The notes beneath the pieces are model-generated. The model did not search any database. It was not told where the DNA came from and saw only the letters and a program-made list of their open reading frames with translations. A stretch of 10,426 bases of DNA, taken from positions 1-10,426 of the forward strand of contig JABITU010000069.1 of assembly GCA_018668195.1 (NCBI GenBank), in the 5' to 3' direction. Position 1 is the stretch's first letter, and every line of letters starts with the position of its first letter. Shown one piece after another: positions 1-6,899 of the stretch. The translations under genes and the position numbers were made by a program. This DNA comes from Tateyamaria sp. (GTDB lineage: Bacteria; Pseudomonadota; Alphaproteobacteria; Rhodobacterales; Rhodobacteraceae).

Positions 1-176
1 CCCTCAACGCACCCACCTGAGACAGATCCCATCATTTCACCAGACCCAGAGACCACAAGCTGTGCGCCAGCCCGGCGTGGAGCGCTGCCCCAAGTGTCGA
101 TCACGGTGGCCAATACCGCGCCCTGCCCTGCAGCGTACCAGGCCAGCGCTTGTTCCGGTGCCGTCTCAAAGCTCAT
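1..176 (-). CDS. XdhC/CoxI family protein, N-terminal part (runs off the window)
   Basis: The minus strand opens with ATG at 176-174 and stays open to the window edge, giving 58 complete residues. The fragment reads like the XdhC_CoxI N-terminal domain: an AVLATVIDTWGSAPRRAGAQ segment (residues 20-39) followed by a GSVSGGCVE segment (50-58), both hallmarks of this family. Family members help insert or mature the molybdenum cofactor of xanthine dehydrogenase or CO-dehydrogenase-like enzymes. The start is supported by an AAAGG Shine-Dalgarno (189-185) 8 nt upstream and by a TAG codon directly before the ATG in the same frame. The gene is divergent from bolA with 182 nt between the starts. Which molybdoenzyme it serves cannot be seen, because the rest of the gene and its neighbours lie outside the window. 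Confidence 0.8.
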   Translation of the reverse strand, partial: MSFETAPEQALAWYAAGQGAVLATVIDTWGSAPRRAGAQLVVSGSGEMMGSVSGGCVE

Positions 177-358
177 CTAATCTGCCTTTATCCAGCTGCA
201 TACCGCACTTATCTGCACCCTAGACCGTAATCTCCTTCCCACAGGAAAGACAAGCCTAGCCCCATGTGTGTGCACAGATCTGTTTCCGCCCCTGCAAACG
301 CTTGCGCCTGACCGCGTCGCGCCCTAAGTCTGACGGGTAAGAACCGGAGAGCTGTTCC

Positions 359-598
359 ATGCCAATGCAAGCCCAAGAGATCGAAGACCTGATCCGCGAA
401 ACATTTCCCGAAGCACAAATCACAATCACCGATCTGCGCGGCGACGGAAATCATTATTCAGCCGAGGTTATCGATGCCTCTTTCACCGGCATGAACCGCG
501 TGCAACAGCACCGTGCTGTAACCAAAGCCCTTAAGGGCAAAATGGACGGCAGTCACGGCGAATTGCATGCATTGGCTCTCACGACCAAGGCCCCCTAA
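359..598 (+). CDS. BolA family protein, IbaG-like
   Basis: This 79-residue protein is a small single-domain BolA protein of normal length. A GDGNHYS loop (residues 28-34) places a histidine (His32) where the BolA-H/IbaG class has it, followed by the FTGMNRVQQHRAV helix (42-54) and the invariant C-terminal His70 in LHAL. In the family these two histidines help bind a [2Fe-2S] cluster shared with a CGFS monothiol glutaredoxin, and such a glutaredoxin is encoded two genes downstream. The likely role is cytoplasmic iron-sulfur trafficking or iron sensing, not classical transcription regulation. The ATG at 359 has a GGAGAG Shine-Dalgarno at 346-351; a second ATG at codon 3 is a less likely alternative. 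The stop codon overlaps the next start (TAATG). Confidence 0.92.
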   Translation: MPMQAQEIEDLIRETFPEAQITITDLRGDGNHYSAEVIDASFTGMNRVQQHRAVTKALKGKMDGSHGELHALALTTKAP

Positions 599-906
599 TG
601 CGCACCCTTTGGTCCATCCTGACCTATCCGCTGCGCACACAACCGCGCGGTCTGCTGGCCGCGCGCCGTCCCGGACGCGATGAAATGGGCCAAAATCGCC
701 TAAGCCCTCTGGGAATGGAGGCAACCGATTTATCCCTGATCGACCGGGTCGCGCGTCAAAACGATGCTTTGGAACGTGCTCCATCGATCGTCATAGACCG
801 CAAGGGCACCTTTGCAGCCCGCGCAAGCACCCATGTTGATGCGATGCCCGAAGACGAAACCTATGCCGCACGGTATCACCGTGCCTTCATGAAGAAAGAT
901 ACCTGA
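598..906 (+). CDS. Uncharacterised protein between bolA and grxD
   Basis: I do not recognise a domain in this 102-residue product. It is open from an ATG that overlaps the bolA stop by one base (TAATG) to a TGA one base before grxD, so it is translated from the same message and is probably coupled to bolA; an AAGG at 587-590 gives a weak ribosome site. The N-terminal 30 residues are basic (seven Arg, no Lys) and contain no convincing membrane segment, the middle is a short helical stretch, and the C-terminal part (about 78-102) is charged, with [13 protein letters not shown] near the end. There is no cysteine, which argues against a direct iron-sulfur ligand role by thiols. Position inside a BolA-glutaredoxin operon suggests, without proving, a link to iron-sulfur or redox homeostasis. 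The tight packing makes a chance ORF unlikely. Confidence 0.75.
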   Translation: MRTLWSILTYPLRTQPRGLLAARRPGRDEMGQNRLSPLGMEATDLSLIDRVARQNDALERAPSIVIDRKGTFAARASTHVDAMPEDETYAARYHRAFMKKDT

Positions 907-907
907 G

Positions 908-1270
908 ATGACAGATGCAGCCAAACGTATCACCGAAACCATCAAAGCCGACGACGTCGTGCTGTTTATGAAAGGCACCAAGTCGATGCCACAATGTGGC
1001 TTTTCCAGTCGTGTTGCTGGTGTGTTGAACTACATGGGCGTCGATTTTTCTGACGTAAACGTTCTGGCAGACGAAGACATGCGGCAAGGGATCAAAGATT
1101 TCTCAGATTGGCCGACCATCCCCCAGCTGTATGTCAAAGGCGAATTCGTAGGCGGCTGCGATATCATCACGGAGATGACGCTGTCCGGCGAACTGGACAC
1201 TTTGTTCGAAGAAAACGGTGTCACTTTTGACAAAGACGCCGCTGACAAGATACGTGATGCGAACGGCTAA
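908..1270 (+). CDS. grxD: Monothiol glutaredoxin (Grx4/Grx5 type)
   Basis: This 120-residue protein has the CGFS active site at residues 30-33, preceded by KGTKSMPQ, then the WPTIPQLY segment (68-75) with the cis-Pro TIP motif, and the GGCD glutathione-binding motif (82-85). This is the complete set of CGFS-glutaredoxin landmarks. Such proteins carry a [2Fe-2S] cluster with glutathione, hand clusters to apo-proteins in the cytoplasm, and form heterodimers with BolA proteins; the BolA gene heads this operon. Length is slightly above the usual ~110 because of a C-terminal tail (about 105-120). The ATG at 908 lies 1 nt after the previous stop and has only a weak purine-rich ribosome site, consistent with coupling. 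A terminator follows at 1309-1335. Confidence 0.96.
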   Translation: MTDAAKRITETIKADDVVLFMKGTKSMPQCGFSSRVAGVLNYMGVDFSDVNVLADEDMRQGIKDFSDWPTIPQLYVKGEFVGGCDIITEMTLSGELDTLFEENGVTFDKDAADKIRDANG

Positions 1271-1308
1271 GCTCGCCTCACGATCAATAATTTGTGCACG
1301 TCAAGCAG

Positions 1309-1335
1309 AGCCGGACCATCAAGATCCGGCTTTTT
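1309..1335 (+). terminator. Rho-independent terminator of the bolA-grxD operon
   Basis: A perfect 7-bp stem (AGCCGGA at 1309-1315 with TCCGGCT at 1325-1331), a 9-nt loop and a run of five T ending at 1335 form a standard intrinsic terminator 38 nt after the grxD stop. The zapA stop codon on the other strand (1321-1319) lies in the loop, so the last zapA codons double as the 3' half of the hairpin. On the minus strand there is no T run after the stem, so it is probably one-directional. Confidence 0.85.
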
Positions 1336-1714
1336 CTTCGGCATCTGCGGCCAGCGCTTCGGCGCGGGCGGCCAATTCGGCCAGCGTGTCATGCACCGAT
1401 TGTGGTACAACCGGCACTTCCACGCGCTCGGGCTCGGGCGCACCCATGGAGCGCAATCCTTCTAGCTCTGCCTCACGTTCAGCCAGTTGAGCACGGATTG
1501 CAACGATCGCGTCTTCGACGCTGGCTGTTTTGTCCGCCAGCATCAGCCCTGCCATCAGCAACATCCGCGCTTCTGGCATCCGGCCAACCTGATCCATCAA
1601 AACTTGCGCCTCATCATCCAGCATCTTGGCAGCTGTGTGCAGGTAATGCTCTTCACCCTCTTGGCAGGCAACAGCGAAATCCCGACCTCCGATGGCAACT
1701 GTCACCTCAGGCAT
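1319..1714 (-). CDS. zapA: Cell division protein ZapA
   Basis: This 131-residue protein matches ZapA: an N-terminal globular part starting EVTVAIGGRDFAVACQEGEE and running through MLDDEAQVLMDQVGRM, then the ARMLLMAGLMLADK segment (about 49-62) and an alanine/glutamate-rich helix (about 65-90) suited to the antiparallel coiled coil of the ZapA tetramer. ZapA crosslinks FtsZ filaments and sharpens the cytoplasmic Z ring. A proline-rich linker (about 92-104) and an extra C-terminal helix (about 106-131) make it longer than E. coli ZapA. The ATG at 1714 has AAAGGA (1728-1723) 8 nt upstream. It overlaps the upstream coiled-coil gene by 8 nt, indicating coupled translation. Confidence 0.9.
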   Translation of the reverse strand: MPEVTVAIGGRDFAVACQEGEEHYLHTAAKMLDDEAQVLMDQVGRMPEARMLLMAGLMLADKTASVEDAIVAIRAQLAEREAELEGLRSMGAPEPERVEVPVVPQSVHDTLAELAARAEALAADAEEKAGS

Positions 1715-2195
1715 CTGATTGTTCCTTTGAGCTGGTTTCTGGTGCCTCTAACAGCGGCATCAGGGCACTAATAATGCTACTAGCCTCGGCTACATCTACC
1801 GCTCGGCCTGCACGCAGAACCTCCAGTTCGGCCATCATTGAAGCGTTGATGAGGTGCGGCTCGCCTACACCTTCTTCGTTGGCGGCGCGCAATGCTGCGT
1901 TCGACTGGCGCAATTGATCGCTGGCCGTGCGCAACCGCTGCACTTCAAGATCAAGAGCTGTAATTCGCGCCTCAGCGTTGGCGACCGCTTTTGCGTCGCT
2001 GACCTCGCCATCGTAGCGGTCTTTTAACGCCTGCAGGCGTTCGCTCAGTTGTGCATTGGCCAGTTTCTCATCCTCTAGCGCGGTTGCCAGTTCAGCTGCG
2101 ATTTTTGCCTGTGCCGCGCCAGCGTTGCCAACACTGCCGGCAATTCTGTCCATCGCGGCGGTTATACGTCGCTGCAAATCGTCAATGTCGCTCAT
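1707..2195 (-). CDS. Coiled-coil protein upstream of ZapA, ZauP-like
   Basis: The 162-residue product is dominated by heptad-like helices: residues 1-34 and especially about 35-108 are rich in Ala, Glu, Leu, Gln and Arg with almost no Pro or Gly, as in an extended coiled coil. A short break (EEGVGEPHL, about 106-114) is followed by another helix and a loose charged tail. No membrane segment or signal peptide is present, so it should be cytoplasmic. In Caulobacter crescentus a coiled-coil protein called ZauP is encoded immediately upstream of zapA, binds ZapA and helps focus the Z ring; gene order, size and architecture here agree. The assignment rests on context and coiled-coil character, not on diagnostic residues. 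The start ATG at 2195 has AAAGGGG (2208-2202) 6 nt upstream. Confidence 0.75.
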   Translation of the reverse strand: MSDIDDLQRRITAAMDRIAGSVGNAGAAQAKIAAELATALEDEKLANAQLSERLQALKDRYDGEVSDAKAVANAEARITALDLEVQRLRTASDQLRQSNAALRAANEEGVGEPHLINASMMAELEVLRAGRAVDVAEASSIISALMPLLEAPETSSKEQSDA

Positions 2196-2217
2196 GCTCT
2201 GCCCCTTTCTGTCTGAT

Positions 2218-2246
2218 AATATAGAAGGCGGGATATTTCATAAAAA
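2218..2246 (-). promoter_or_regulatory. Possible sigma-70 type promoter for the zauP-like/zapA pair
   Basis: On the minus strand TATATT (2223-2218, five of six consensus bases) lies 17 nt after TTTTTA (2246-2241, three of six). Transcription would start near 2211, leaving about 16 nt of leader that still includes the AAAGGGG ribosome site. The area is AT-rich, so a chance match is possible. Confidence 0.35.
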
Positions 2247-2323
2247 AACTCGATGCGAATCGCTATGTATCTTGGCTTTGTCCTGAGTTTAATCAAAGGA
2301 TTTGGAAATTGCGCCCCCATTAC

Positions 2324-2387
2324 GATCAAGCACTTGCAGGTCGGCGTTCATGTGCCGCTAAAACGTGTTAGTCACGCGCGCTTGATC
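2324..2387. promoter_or_regulatory. Inverted-repeat element upstream of tkt, possibly structured leader or operator
   Basis: GATCAAGC (2324-2331) and GCTTGATC (2380-2387) are perfect 8-nt inverted repeats 48 nt apart. Between them sit two small hairpins, CGGC...GCCG (2342-2357) and CGTG...CACG (2364-2376), so the RNA could fold as a closing stem with two arms. A competing pairing exists between TGCAGG (2335-2340) and CCTGCA (2411-2416). The element ends 62 nt before the tkt GTG. It could be a leader structure, a small RNA or part of a protein-binding region; the sequence alone does not decide. Confidence 0.35.
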
Positions 2388-2449
2388 TTTGGGACTTGGG
2401 TGGTATTGAGCCTGCATCTTTATTGCTCAATTGCCCAAAGGACACGTTC

Positions 2450-4465
2450 GTGGATCTGACAGCCCTTCGCACCGCACACCCTGATCATTGGTCCAAGGCC
2501 ATAGCCATTCGAGCGCTGACCCTGGATGCCGTCGCCGCCGCAAATTCCGGACACTCTGGCATGCCGATGGGCATGGCGGATGTTGCAACGGTCTTGTTCG
2601 AAAAGCATTTGAAATTTGACGCTTCGACACCAAACTGGCCCGACCGTGACCGCTTCATATTGTCGGCCGGACATGGGTCGATGCTGCTGTATTCCCTTTT
2701 GCACCTTACTGGCTATGCCGACATGACGCTTGAGCAGGTCAAAAACTTTCGCCAGTGGGGCGCGATCACGGCCGGTCATCCGGAATATGGCCACTCCGCG
2801 GGCATCGAGACAACGACAGGGCCGCTCGGCCAAGGGATCGGCAATGCGACCGGCTTCGCCATGGCAGAGGAAATTATGCGCGCCCAATACGGCAATAAAG
2901 TTGTCGATCACCACACCTATGTCATCGCCGGTGACGGCTGTCTGATGGAAGGTGTCAGCCAAGAGGCGATCACGCTGGCCGGACGTCATCAACTGGGCAA
3001 GCTCATCGTGTTCTGGGACAATAATAACATCACCATCGACGGCCCCGTTACCTTGTCTGACACAACAGACCAGCCGATGCGATTCAAGTCAGCGGGCTGG
3101 GACGTGATCGAAATCGACGGCCATGACCCCGTTGCCATTGATGCCGCAATTACCAAAGCCAAAAGCCAGAAAAAGCCAACTATGATTGCCTGCAAGACCC
3201 ACATCGCCTTGGGTCACGCAGCTCAAGACACATCGAAAGGTCATGGCGCGCTAACTGATGCCGACCAAATGGCTGCAGCCAAAGCTGCCTATGGCTGGAC
3301 GACAGGCCCATTCGAAGTGCCCGGCGATGTCAAAGCAGCCTGGGAAGCCATTGGTGCGCGCGGCATTGCAGACCGCGAAGCCTGGCATGCAAGTTTTGAA
3401 AGCCTTTCGACGAGCAAGCAAAATCAGTTCACCCGTGCCTATAGCCGGGACACGCCCAAGAAACTGTCTGCGACGGTCAAGGCATTCAAAAAACAGTTGT
3501 CCGAAGCCGCACCTAAACTGGCCACGCGCGCAGCGTCAGAAAAAACGCTTGAGGTGTTAAACCCGGTGATGCCCGAAACCGTGGGCGGCTCGGCTGACCT
3601 GACGGGCTCGAACAACACCAAGACAAGTGACCTCGGTGTCTTTGATGTCGACAATCGTGGTGGGCGTTATATCTATTGGGGTATCCGCGAACACGGTATG
3701 GCGGCTGCGATGAATGGCATGGCCTTGCATGGCGGCGTGCGCCCTTATGGCGGGACATTCATGTGTTTTACCGACTATGCACGCCCCGCGATGCGACTGG
3801 CAGCGTTGATGAAGATCCCAACGACTTTTGTCATGACTCATGACAGCATTGGCCTCGGCGAAGACGGACCGACCCACCAACCGGTGGAGCATTTGGCCAT
3901 CAGCCGGGCCACGCCAAACACGAATGTGTTCCGCCCCGCCGACGCCATCGAAACAGCAGAAGCTTGGGAACTGGCCCTGTCGTCTACTGAAACACCTTCT
4001 GTTTTATCGCTGACAAGACAGGGCTTGCCCACCGTCCGCACAGAACACAAGCTGCGCAATCTGACAGCGCAGGGCGCTTATGTGCTAGCCGACGCCGAAG
4101 GCAAGCGACAGGTAATCCTGATCGCTTCCGGTTCTGAGGTTACGGTGGCACTGGATGCACGCGCGATGCTGCAGGATGAGGGCATTGGCTGCCGTGTTGT
4201 GTCGATGCCATGCATGGAACTGTTTGCCGCACAGGATGAAACTTATCGTCGGCGCGTGCTGCCCGCCGGACCGGTGCGCATCGGCATCGAAGCAGCGGTG
4301 CGCCAAGGTTGGGATCGTTGGCTGTTGGGCGAACGCGGCAAGGCCAATAAAGCCGATTTCGTTGGCATGGACGATTTTGGGGCCTCGGCCCCCGCAGGCG
4401 TGTTGTTTGAGAAATTCGGCATTACCGCAGATAATGTCGTCGCCAAAGCCAAGGCGCTTTTGTAA
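2450..4465 (+). CDS. tkt: Transketolase
   Basis: Transketolase moves two-carbon ketol units between sugar phosphates (xylulose-5-P, ribose-5-P, sedoheptulose-7-P, erythrose-4-P, glyceraldehyde-3-P) in the cytoplasmic pentose phosphate pathway, using thiamine diphosphate and Mg. From the GTG at 2450 it has 671 residues, the usual length. Visible landmarks: SGHSGMPMG (33-41), [10 protein letters not shown] (72-81), [10 protein letters not shown] (124-133), the thiamine-diphosphate motif GDG (161-163) ending at the NNN of residues 191-193, the catalytic glutamate in GIREHG (411-416), and [16 protein letters not shown] (463-478). GTG is preferred over a TTG at 2396 because AAAGGA (2437-2442) lies 7 nt upstream and the protein then begins [10 protein letters not shown], as relatives do; the 18 preceding codons resemble no transketolase. 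GAPDH genes that share its product/substrate glyceraldehyde-3-P lie downstream, but the DUF808 gene in opposite orientation separates them. Confidence 0.97.
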   Translation: MDLTALRTAHPDHWSKAIAIRALTLDAVAAANSGHSGMPMGMADVATVLFEKHLKFDASTPNWPDRDRFILSAGHGSMLLYSLLHLTGYADMTLEQVKNFRQWGAITAGHPEYGHSAGIETTTGPLGQGIGNATGFAMAEEIMRAQYGNKVVDHHTYVIAGDGCLMEGVSQEAITLAGRHQLGKLIVFWDNNNITIDGPVTLSDTTDQPMRFKSAGWDVIEIDGHDPVAIDAAITKAKSQKKPTMIACKTHIALGHAAQDTSKGHGALTDADQMAAAKAAYGWTTGPFEVPGDVKAAWEAIGARGIADREAWHASFESLSTSKQNQFTRAYSRDTPKKLSATVKAFKKQLSEAAPKLATRAASEKTLEVLNPVMPETVGGSADLTGSNNTKTSDLGVFDVDNRGGRYIYWGIREHGMAAAMNGMALHGGVRPYGGTFMCFTDYARPAMRLAALMKIPTTFVMTHDSIGLGEDGPTHQPVEHLAISRATPNTNVFRPADAIETAEAWELALSSTETPSVLSLTRQGLPTVRTEHKLRNLTAQGAYVLADAEGKRQVILIASGSEVTVALDARAMLQDEGIGCRVVSMPCMELFAAQDETYRRRVLPAGPVRIGIEAAVRQGWDRWLLGERGKANKADFVGMDDFGASAPAGVLFEKFGITADNVVAKAKALL

Positions 4466-4486
4466 CACCCGCGATGATCGAGATTC

Positions 4487-4520
4487 AAAAACAGGGCTCC
4501 TTCATTAGTGGGGCCCTGTT
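4487..4520. terminator. Hairpin between convergent tkt and DUF808 genes
   Basis: AACAGGGCTCC (4490-4500) pairs with GGGGCCCTGTT (4510-4520) over 11 bp with one G-U, around a 9-nt loop. Read on the minus strand the stem is followed by a run of T (4491-4487), a good intrinsic terminator for the DUF808 gene; on the plus strand the tail is only TT followed by GAATT, so termination of tkt would be weaker. The plus-strand hairpin begins 24 nt after the tkt stop. The remaining stretch to 4670 holds nothing I recognise. Confidence 0.7.
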
Positions 4521-4670
4521 GAATTCAGCCTGTTGCATCACACAAAAGGCGAGACAACGTAGCTATTCAAGCAACAATTTTACAAATGCTGTCACGCGCG
4601 AACGTTGCCTGAACTTCAGCATTCAACTAACAAAATAGTGTATGGATAACTTGGTATTTCGCCAAACGCC

Positions 4671-5627
4671 TTAGGCAGCCTTTGGCGTCAGAGCGCGCCA
4701 AATCGGAGTGATCACTTTTTCCCCCAATGGGATGAATAAAACACCTAAAACAAGACCAAGAACGCCATCTACACTTGCCTTTATTGCCCATTCCAACAGG
4801 CCTGATCCGCCCCCAATGGCCTTGGCGGTTCCATAAATCAGGTCTTCGGGTCCGTGCCATCCTATTTCCGCAAGCCCATGAAGGATGATCGCGCCCCCAA
4901 CCCACAACATTGCCGCTGTTCCGATGATGGTGAGGGCTTTCATAAATCTTGGCATGATCTTGACAATCGCCCGACCAAACGCACGCACCGGCGCAATCCG
5001 GCCATTTGACGCAAGCGAAAGCCCTACGTCATCCGCCTTTACGATCAGCGCGACAGACCCATAGACCGCCACCGTGATCATGATGGCAACCGTCGCCAAA
5101 GTCGCCGCTTCAAACCAGAAATTGCTTTCGGGAATGGCCGCAAGCGAAATGGTCATGATTTCGGCCGACAGGATAAAATCGGTCTTGATGGCACCGGCGG
5201 CCTTTTGTTCTTCTAAATGGGCAGGATCTTGGGCTGCCATTTCTTTGCCTTTGTAATCATCGTGACCATGCCCAAAGCCAAACACATGCGCGACCTTTTC
5301 TGCTCCTTCAAAGCACAAATATGCCCCGCCCAGCATCAGCAGCGGCGGTATCGCCAAAGGTGCGAAATTGGTTAAAAGCAAGCCGACGGGCAGCAAAAAA
5401 ACCAGCTTATTCCTGAGCGACCCTTTGGTGATACGCCAGATGATCGGCAGCTCACGCTCGGCAGCAAAACCTTGCACATATTTGGGCGTGACAGCAGCGT
5501 CATCAATGACAGCACCCGCAGCTTTAGCGCTCGCTTTTGCTGCCTGTCCAATCACATCATCGATCGATGAGGCAGCAACTTTGGCGATTCCCGCGACGTC
5601 ATCTAAAAGCGCCAATAATCCACTCAT
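4671..5627 (-). CDS. DUF808 family inner membrane protein (YedI-like)
   Basis: The 318-residue product begins MSGLLALLDDVAGIAKVAAS, the typical opening of DUF808 proteins (E. coli YedI is a member, about 305 residues). An alanine-rich helical region (about 10-45) leads to a conserved cytosolic-looking segment ending ELPIIWRITKGSLRNK (59-74). Hydrophobic segments lie at about 75-105, 172-197, 232-255 and 284-302, so it is a polytopic inner membrane protein. A histidine-rich loop (HVFGFGHGHDD, 114-124) and two conserved acidic spots (KADD, 197-200) stand out. The molecular function of this family is not known to me. The frame is open 48 codons further upstream, but the ATG at 5627 has GGAG (5639-5636) 8 nt upstream and matches family starts; the extension would cover the operator region of the divergent GAPDH gene. 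Confidence 0.88.
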   Translation of the reverse strand: MSGLLALLDDVAGIAKVAASSIDDVIGQAAKASAKAAGAVIDDAAVTPKYVQGFAAERELPIIWRITKGSLRNKLVFLLPVGLLLTNFAPLAIPPLLMLGGAYLCFEGAEKVAHVFGFGHGHDDYKGKEMAAQDPAHLEEQKAAGAIKTDFILSAEIMTISLAAIPESNFWFEAATLATVAIMITVAVYGSVALIVKADDVGLSLASNGRIAPVRAFGRAIVKIMPRFMKALTIIGTAAMLWVGGAIILHGLAEIGWHGPEDLIYGTAKAIGGGSGLLEWAIKASVDGVLGLVLGVLFIPLGEKVITPIWRALTPKAA

Positions 5628-5651
5628 ACTCTGTGCTCCAGTTTTTTGTAC

Positions 5652-5664
5652 GTTAGCGCACAAC
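5652..5664. promoter_or_regulatory. Operator-like site A, degenerate GTTAGCGCTAAC palindrome
   Basis: GTTAGCGCACAAC carries an intact left half (GTTAGCGC) but a right half that fits only if one extra base is allowed (ACAAC for TAAC). It lies 25 nt before the DUF808 start on the minus strand and is centred about 36 nt from site B. It shares a flanking AACACTCTG (5662-5670) with site C. Confidence 0.45.
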
Positions 5665-5687
5665 ACTCTGCGCACCGCCTGCTTATT

Positions 5688-5699
5688 GTTAGCGCCAAC
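5688..5699. promoter_or_regulatory. Operator-like site B upstream of the first GAPDH gene
   Basis: GTTAGCGCCAAC matches the perfect palindrome GTTAGCGCTAAC at 11 of 12 positions. Palindromes with a central CG of this form are typical of LacI-family repressors; from memory they resemble the motif reported for CceR, a LacI-type regulator of central carbon metabolism in Rhodobacter. It lies between divergent DUF808 and GAPDH genes and could control either. Confidence 0.6.
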
Positions 5700-5717
5700 T
5701 GCAGGCCAATTAAAACC

Positions 5718-5729
5718 TTTAACGCTAAC
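5718..5729. promoter_or_regulatory. Operator-like site C upstream of the first GAPDH gene
   Basis: TTTAACGCTAAC matches GTTAGCGCTAAC at 10 of 12 positions, with a perfect right half. Its centre is 30 nt from that of site B, about three helical turns, so two bound dimers would face the same side of the DNA. The GAPDH start follows 91 nt later. Confidence 0.55.
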
Positions 5730-5820
5730 ACTCTGATTTTCAGACCTTTTCAGGCTTTTCTCATTCGTCAAACACAGCTATCACCACCGCAGTGTTAGGG
5801 GACCACGCAAAGGGGTTAGC

Positions 5821-6822
5821 ATGACGATCAAGGTTGGCATCAACGGATTTGGCCGCATCGGTCGCTGCACCCTTTCTCACATCGCAACATCGCTGCGCAA
5901 TGATATCGATGTCGTTGCTGTGAATGCAACGGGCCCGTTGGAAACATCAGCGCACCTGATGAAGTACGATTCGATCCACGGACGCTTTCCGAACGAGATC
6001 AAGATCAGTAATGACACTATGGACCTCGGGCGCGGCCCAATGCGAATGATGTCGACGTATGACATGAAAGAACTGGACTGGGACGGCGTTGACGTTGTGC
6101 TGGAATGCACCGGCAAGTTCAACGACGGAACCAAAGCCAACGTGCATCTGGAACGGGGCGCAAGGAAAGTTCTGCTTTCAGCACCGGGCAAAAACGTCGA
6201 CAAAACCATCGTCTTCGGCGTGAACGATAATTTGCTTGCTGCAAACGACAGGATGATTTCAAACGGGTCGTGCACCACAAATTGCTTGGCCCCGCTGGCC
6301 AAAGTACTGGACGAGGCCATTGGCATCGAACGTGGTGTAATGACGACAATCCACAGCTATACCGGCGACCAGCCCACTCTAGATCGGCGTCATGACGATC
6401 TTTACCGCGCGCGCGCTGCCGCAATGGCAATGATCCCCACATCTACAGGGGCTGCGAAAGCGCTTGGCGAAGTGCTACCGAACCTTGCAGGTAAATTGGA
6501 TGGCACCGCGATGCGTGTGCCCACGCCCAACGTATCAGCCGTTGACCTCACATTTGAAGCCAAGCGTGACGTGACAGCCCAAGAGGTCAACGCAGCCGTC
6601 GCCGAGGCCGCGCGCGGACCCATCGGTCGGGTCCTATCATATGACGACGAGCAAAAGGTTTCAGTTGATTTCAACCACACCGAATTTTCGTCTATCTTTG
6701 CACCTGATCAGACGAAAGTTGTTGGAAACAGGCTAGTCCGCGTGCTGGCATGGTACGATAACGAATGGGCTTTCTCGGTGCGTATGGCAGATGTCGCAGC
6801 CGCGATGGGCCGCTTGGTCTGA
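5821..6822 (+). CDS. Type I glyceraldehyde-3-phosphate dehydrogenase, first copy (probably NADP-accepting)
   Basis: The enzyme interconverts glyceraldehyde-3-P and 1,3-bisphosphoglycerate in glycolysis or gluconeogenesis. The 333-residue protein has the N-terminal Rossmann motif INGFGRIGR (7-15), catalytic Cys151 in SNGSCTTNC, His178 in [18 protein letters not shown] (208-214), MRVPTPNVS (231-239) and WYDNEW (311-316). At the adenosine-ribose site the usual Asp of NAD enzymes is Ala36 (VNATGPLE), and residues 189-190 are Arg-Arg where Bacillus NAD enzymes have Leu-Pro. Loss of this Asp with gain of positive charge is the pattern expected of enzymes that accept NADP, so a gluconeogenic or biosynthetic role is plausible; this is inference. 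The ATG at 5821 has AAAGGGG (5809-5815) 5 nt upstream. Three operator-like palindromes lie in the preceding 193 nt. Confidence 0.96.
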   Translation: MTIKVGINGFGRIGRCTLSHIATSLRNDIDVVAVNATGPLETSAHLMKYDSIHGRFPNEIKISNDTMDLGRGPMRMMSTYDMKELDWDGVDVVLECTGKFNDGTKANVHLERGARKVLLSAPGKNVDKTIVFGVNDNLLAANDRMISNGSCTTNCLAPLAKVLDEAIGIERGVMTTIHSYTGDQPTLDRRHDDLYRARAAAMAMIPTSTGAAKALGEVLPNLAGKLDGTAMRVPTPNVSAVDLTFEAKRDVTAQEVNAAVAEAARGPIGRVLSYDDEQKVSVDFNHTEFSSIFAPDQTKVVGNRLVRVLAWYDNEWAFSVRMADVAAAMGRLV

Positions 6823-6829
6823 TCCATAA

Positions 6830-6849
6830 CTGGCCCTTGCAAGGGCCAG
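6830..6849. terminator. Perfect 20-nt palindrome after the first GAPDH gene
   Basis: The two halves CTGGCCCTTG and CAAGGGCCAG are exact reverse complements with no spacer, 7 nt after the GAPDH stop. RNA from either strand would form a strong GC-rich stem with a tight loop. No T run follows on the plus strand (GAGACGG comes next), so it is more likely a 3' end stabiliser or an imperfect terminator than a classical intrinsic one. Confidence 0.5.
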
Positions 6850-6884
6850 AGACGGCTGTCACAAGGTGTCGACCTCAATTCGTG

Positions 6885-6890
6885 TATAAT
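6885..6890 (+). promoter_or_regulatory. Consensus -10 box directly ahead of the 47-residue gene
   Basis: TATAAT is a perfect sigma-70 -10 hexamer, preceded by TG. The -35 region at 17 nt spacing (CAAGGT, 6862-6867) is poor. If used, transcription would begin near 6897, about three bases before the ATG at 6900, giving a leaderless or nearly leaderless message; no Shine-Dalgarno is visible in front of that ATG. Confidence 0.5.
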
Positions 6891-6899
6891 ACCAGCCCT

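Noticed and set aside
302..330. Promoter for bolA with TTGCGC and TAAGTC at 17-nt spacing
   Set aside because: Too few consensus bases in either box to support it; the promoter in 177-358 is not identified.
1294..1917. 207-residue plus-strand ORF across zapA
   Set aside because: Antisense shadow of the zapA and ZauP-like genes, low-complexity and without a family match.
2396..2449. Longer transketolase start at TTG 2396
   Set aside because: The 18 extra residues match no transketolase, and GTG 2450 has AAAGGA 7 nt upstream.
2196..2449. 6S RNA gene, because 6S RNA often lies near zapA
   Set aside because: I could not find the long closing stem with a central bubble; the visible structure is too short (about 64-90 nt). 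A covariance-model search would settle it.
4627..4905. 92-residue minus-strand ORF at the end of the DUF808 gene
   Set aside because: Out-of-frame shadow with no recognisable protein character.
5628..5771. 48-codon open extension upstream of the DUF808 start
   Set aside because: It covers the operator-like sites, does not resemble DUF808 proteins, and the internal ATG at 5627 has a good ribosome site and the family's usual opening.
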